Shown here piece by piece: positions 7,153 to 8,915 of a stretch of DNA of 8,915 nucleotides. The position numbers and the translations under genes are program-made. How positions within the stretch are numbered: position 1 is the first letter of the stretch; every line of letters starts with the position of its first letter. The stretch lies in contig JAIITD010000064.1 in assembly GCA_022737715.1 (NCBI GenBank), positions 1 through 8,915 of the forward strand, in the 5' to 3' direction. Origin of the DNA: Veillonella sp. (GTDB lineage: Bacteria > Bacillota > Negativicutes > Veillonellales > Veillonellaceae). The notes under the pieces were generated by a model. The model had not been told where the DNA came from and made no database searches. It saw nothing but the letters and a program-made list of their open reading frames with translations.

Positions 7153-8328
7153 GTGAATACAGATCGTTTGTGGAGCCCTGCTTTTATCAATTATGGTGTA
7201 AGTAGCGGTATTTTTTATATGACCCAATATGTCTTGGTGGCGGCGTTGCCCATCATTTTAACCGCTGAGTTAGGCGGTTCCGCTTTAGATGCGGGCCTTG
7301 CTATGACATACTTTCAAATCGGTACCATTCTATGCCGTCCTTTTGCAGGACGTTTAATTGATGGATTGGATAAACGCATAATTTTATTGATCTCATCTGC
7401 ATTATTTTTTGTTATTATGGGGTTGTTCAATTTAACTACATCGTTACAAACGATTTTTGTGCTACGGGGCTTGCATGGTGTCATTTTTGCATTAGGTACT
7501 ACTGTCATGGCAGCACTGGCCGTAGTTGTTTTGCCTGCTTCTCGCAAAGGGGAAGGCATCAATATGTTTGCTGTATTTTCAAATATTGCGATGGTGTTAG
7601 GCCCTGCTGTTGGCTTATATGCATTACAAGCCTATGGAAGCTCAGCTCTATATATGTTTCTAACCATAATGACTGCGCTTGCGTTTGTTTTAAGCAATGT
7701 CATTCGATTACCTAAAGAGTTAGCTAAACCGAAACAAAAAACTTCCAAGGGATGGAGTATATCACAGTTTATAGAAAAACGTAGCCTTCCGTGGGCGTTG
7801 ATGGGCTTGTTTATAGGTTTCACATACTCTGGTGTTCTAGTATTTATTCCTATTGAATTGAATAGTATGGGGGCAGGCGTATGGGGCAGTGTGTTCTTTG
7901 CTTTGTTTGCGCTGATGATAATTATTAGTCGACCTCTAGTAGGTAAAGTATACGCTAGATATGGATCACGCTTCGTCATCTATCCTGGTGTAGGACTATT
8001 TATCATAGGTCTCGCAATTCTTGGTGTAGTATCGACTCCGGTTGGGATTATATGTACTGCGCCATTACTTGGGCTAGGCTATGGAGCAGCTCAACCTGCA
8101 TTTCAAGCATTAGCAGTTCAATCAGCACCAATAGAAAGGGCTGGTGTTTCTACAGCCACATACTTTTTAGCACTTGATATAGCCGTTGGGGCAGGGTCAG
8201 TTATCTTAGCCTTAATTGCAAATGCATTGGGCTATCAATATTTATATCAAATTACATCACTCATAATGATCATTGCATTGGCTTTATATCATTTTGTAAT
8301 TCGTAAGCACTCGTATGTAGCAGAATAA
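7153..8328 (+). CDS. Major facilitator superfamily transporter, substrate unknown (GTG start)
   Basis: A 391-residue, highly hydrophobic protein with about 12 predicted TM helices in two halves. A hydrophilic central loop (about 187-212, PKELAKPKQKTSKG) separates them. The loop between TM2 and TM3 carries motif A as GRLIDGLDKR at 66-75. A motif C-like segment, AMVLGPAVG at 146-154, resembles the antiporter signature of drug:H+ exporters. This favours proton-coupled efflux, but the cargo cannot be read from sequence. The GTG at 7153 is chosen because TM1 begins only about 10 residues later and the first in-frame ATG (residue 23) would cut into it. The ribosome site is weak (AAGAG, 7141-7145). 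The gene stands alone between its own promoter and terminator, with rRNA downstream. Confidence 0.9.
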   Translation: MNTDRLWSPAFINYGVSSGIFYMTQYVLVAALPIILTAELGGSALDAGLAMTYFQIGTILCRPFAGRLIDGLDKRIILLISSALFFVIMGLFNLTTSLQTIFVLRGLHGVIFALGTTVMAALAVVVLPASRKGEGINMFAVFSNIAMVLGPAVGLYALQAYGSSALYMFLTIMTALAFVLSNVIRLPKELAKPKQKTSKGWSISQFIEKRSLPWALMGLFIGFTYSGVLVFIPIELNSMGAGVWGSVFFALFALMIIISRPLVGKVYARYGSRFVIYPGVGLFIIGLAILGVVSTPVGIICTAPLLGLGYGAAQPAFQALAVQSAPIERAGVSTATYFLALDIAVGAGSVILALIANALGYQYLYQITSLIMIIALALYHFVIRKHSYVAE

Positions 8329-8333
8329 GGACT

Positions 8334-8407
8334 ATAAAAAGCACGTATTTCTTAAAGTATGTATGTTAGGCAACTATCAAAATACTAAGTGAATACGTGC
8401 TTTTTAT
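8334..8407 (+). terminator. Long-stem terminator after the MFS gene, probably bidirectional
   Basis: A perfect 16-bp inverted repeat (ATAAAAAGCACGTATT at 8334-8349, its complement at 8392-8407) closes a hairpin beginning 6 bp after the transporter stop. Inside, CTT and AGTAT (8351-8360) can pair with ATACTAAG (8382-8389) across a small bulge, leaving a loop of about 21 nt. A5 precedes and T5 ends the GC-containing stem, so it could terminate in both directions. It separates the transporter unit from the rRNA promoters. Confidence 0.8.
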
Positions 8408-8501
8408 GTATAAAAGTAATCATATGGTGATAAGTTACATAAGGCAAATATTGATTGTAAATGAATTAATAATGAAGTTATAAAAAGTGGTGAAAAAGCA
8501 G

Positions 8502-8529
8502 TTGACGTTTTCTTTGTTTATGATATACT
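8502..8529 (+). promoter_or_regulatory. rRNA operon promoter P1
   Basis: TTGACG (8502-8507), a 16-nt spacer and TATACT (8524-8529) are preceded by A-rich UP-element-like DNA. The predicted start falls in or near CAAGTCGTTAG (8534-8544). The same layout recurs 115 bp downstream as P2. The exact -10 register is uncertain, because overlapping AT hexamers give spacers of 16-18. Confidence 0.72.
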
Positions 8530-8616
8530 AATACAAGTCGTTAGACACAGCGTAAATCGGATGACAGCACATCATTAAAACATGTGAATTTTATTCAAAA
8601 AGTTTTAAAAAAGTGC

Positions 8617-8645
8617 TTGACGAAATACTCTGAACTTGGTATTAT
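8617..8645 (+). promoter_or_regulatory. rRNA operon promoter P2
   Basis: TTGACG (8617-8622), a 17-nt spacer and TATTAT (8640-8645) lie after an A-rich tract (AAAAAGTTTTAAAAAAG). A perfect TATAAT overlaps at 8643-8648, but at a 20-nt spacing. CAAGTCGCTAG (8649-8659) covers the expected start, near 8652. This is about 180 nt before mature 16S, a normal distance for an rRNA leader. Confidence 0.78.
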
Positions 8646-8682
8646 AATCAAGTCGCTAGCGCACGACAGTGACTAGCAAACA

Positions 8683-8696
8683 GATCTTTGAAAACT
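8683..8696 (+). promoter_or_regulatory. boxA-like antitermination element in the rRNA leader
   Basis: GATCTTTGAAAACT resembles the Firmicutes rRNA-leader boxA (TGTTCTTTGAAAACT in Bacillus, from memory), the RNA site bound by NusB-NusE to make transcription of rRNA resistant to Rho. It lies about 30 nt after the P2 start, where boxA is expected. Confidence 0.65.
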
Positions 8697-8712
8697 GAAC
8701 AATGATAGGTAA

Positions 8713-8766
8713 TCAATCATATGATTGAACATATGCCAGAGTGCGGGTTTTGACATAGTCAAAACC
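8713..8766 (+). other. Inverted repeats in the rRNA leader
   Basis: Two clear symmetries are present. TCAATCATATGATTGA (8713-8728) is a perfect 16-bp palindrome. GGTTTTGAC (8746-8754) and GTCAAAACC (8758-8766) form a 9-bp stem around a 3-nt loop. CATATG also occurs at 8718-8723 and 8730-8735, which allows an alternative stem. They are probably folding elements of the pre-rRNA leader that help 16S assembly or processing. Function is inferred. Confidence 0.6.
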
Positions 8767-8833
8767 AACCATAATTCAAAGTTACTTAAATGTAACGACA
8801 ACACATAATGAGCTACTCAAATAGCTTCAAGAT

Positions 8834-8915
8834 ATCTTGGAGAGTTTGATCCTGGCTCAGGACGAACGCTGGCGGCGTGCTTAACACATGCAAGTCGAAC
8901 GAAGAGCGATGGAAG
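8834..8915 (+). rRNA. 16S ribosomal RNA, 5' end (continues beyond window)
   Basis: The universal 5' segment AGAGTTTGATCCTGGCTCAG (8841-8860) is followed by GACGAACGCTGGCGGCGTGC and the AACACATGCAAGTCGAACG region. Aligning AGTTTGATC to E. coli numbering puts position 1 near 8834, with an error of a few bases. A 12-bp palindrome, CAAGATATCTTG (8828-8839), spans this junction. The last bases, variable region 1, read CGAACGAAGAGCGATGGAAG, which I recall as Veillonella. Only 82 bases are present. The rest of the operon lies to the right. Confidence 0.96.

Noticed and set aside
7632..7979. 115-codon minus-strand frame inside the MFS gene
   Set aside because: It is antisense to membrane-helix codons and has no ribosome site or recognisable motif.
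8406..8483. 25-codon frame after the MFS terminator (starts MYKSNH)
   Set aside because: The ATG sits in the terminator T tract with no ribosome binding site, and the peptide has no recognisable features.
8451..8484. TTGATT and TATAAA as a promoter further upstream of P1
   Set aside because: The spacing is 22 nt, too long for a sigma70-type promoter.
8750..8775. TTGACA in the rRNA leader as a third promoter
   Set aside because: The nearest -10-like hexamer, CATAAT, is only 14 nt away, and the TTGACA is part of a perfect hairpin stem.

Overview
The window comes from a low-GC Negativicutes chromosome, most likely the genus Veillonella. The 82 bases of 16S rRNA at the right edge end in CGAACGAAGAGCGATGGAAG, which I recall as typical of Veillonella 16S variable region 1. 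The gene order ruvB - spoIID-like - queA - tgt - yajC - secD - secF also fits Firmicutes and Negativicutes. I cannot name the species.

Bases 1-7007 look like one long, tightly packed run on the + strand. It starts with the 3' end of ruvB (Holliday-junction branch migration). Next come an exported SpoIID/LytB-domain protein with a Lys/Pro repeat linker, then queA and tgt (tRNA queuosine), with gaps of 1-8 bp. A 101-bp gap carries candidate promoters. It leads into yajC, a 5-formyltetrahydrofolate cyclo-ligase, secD and secF, with overlapping or nearly touching reading frames. A strong Rho-independent terminator (7032-7065) ends the block. YajC, SecD and SecF form the accessory module of the SecYEG translocon. 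The folate enzyme sits inside that module without an obvious functional link.

Bases 7066-8407 hold a single-gene unit: a sigma70-type promoter, a 12-TM major facilitator transporter with a GTG start, and a long perfect-stem terminator with A and T tracts on both sides.

The gene-free stretch 8329-8833 (505 bp) holds, in order, that terminator, about 90 bp of AT-rich DNA where I see nothing definite, two tandem rRNA promoters 115 bp apart that share -35 hexamer, spacing and start-site sequence, a leader of about 180 nt with a boxA-like antitermination element and several small inverted repeats, and then the 5' end of the 16S rRNA gene, which runs off the window.

Overall this is a housekeeping region. 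I found no evidence of a mobile element, CRISPR array, defence system or new multi-gene system. The observations most worth a second look are an Asp-to-Glu change at the expected SecF proton-pathway residue, the SpoIID-like protein with a decapeptide repeat linker in a lineage thought not to sporulate, the folate gene inside the sec operon, and the duplicated rRNA promoter module.
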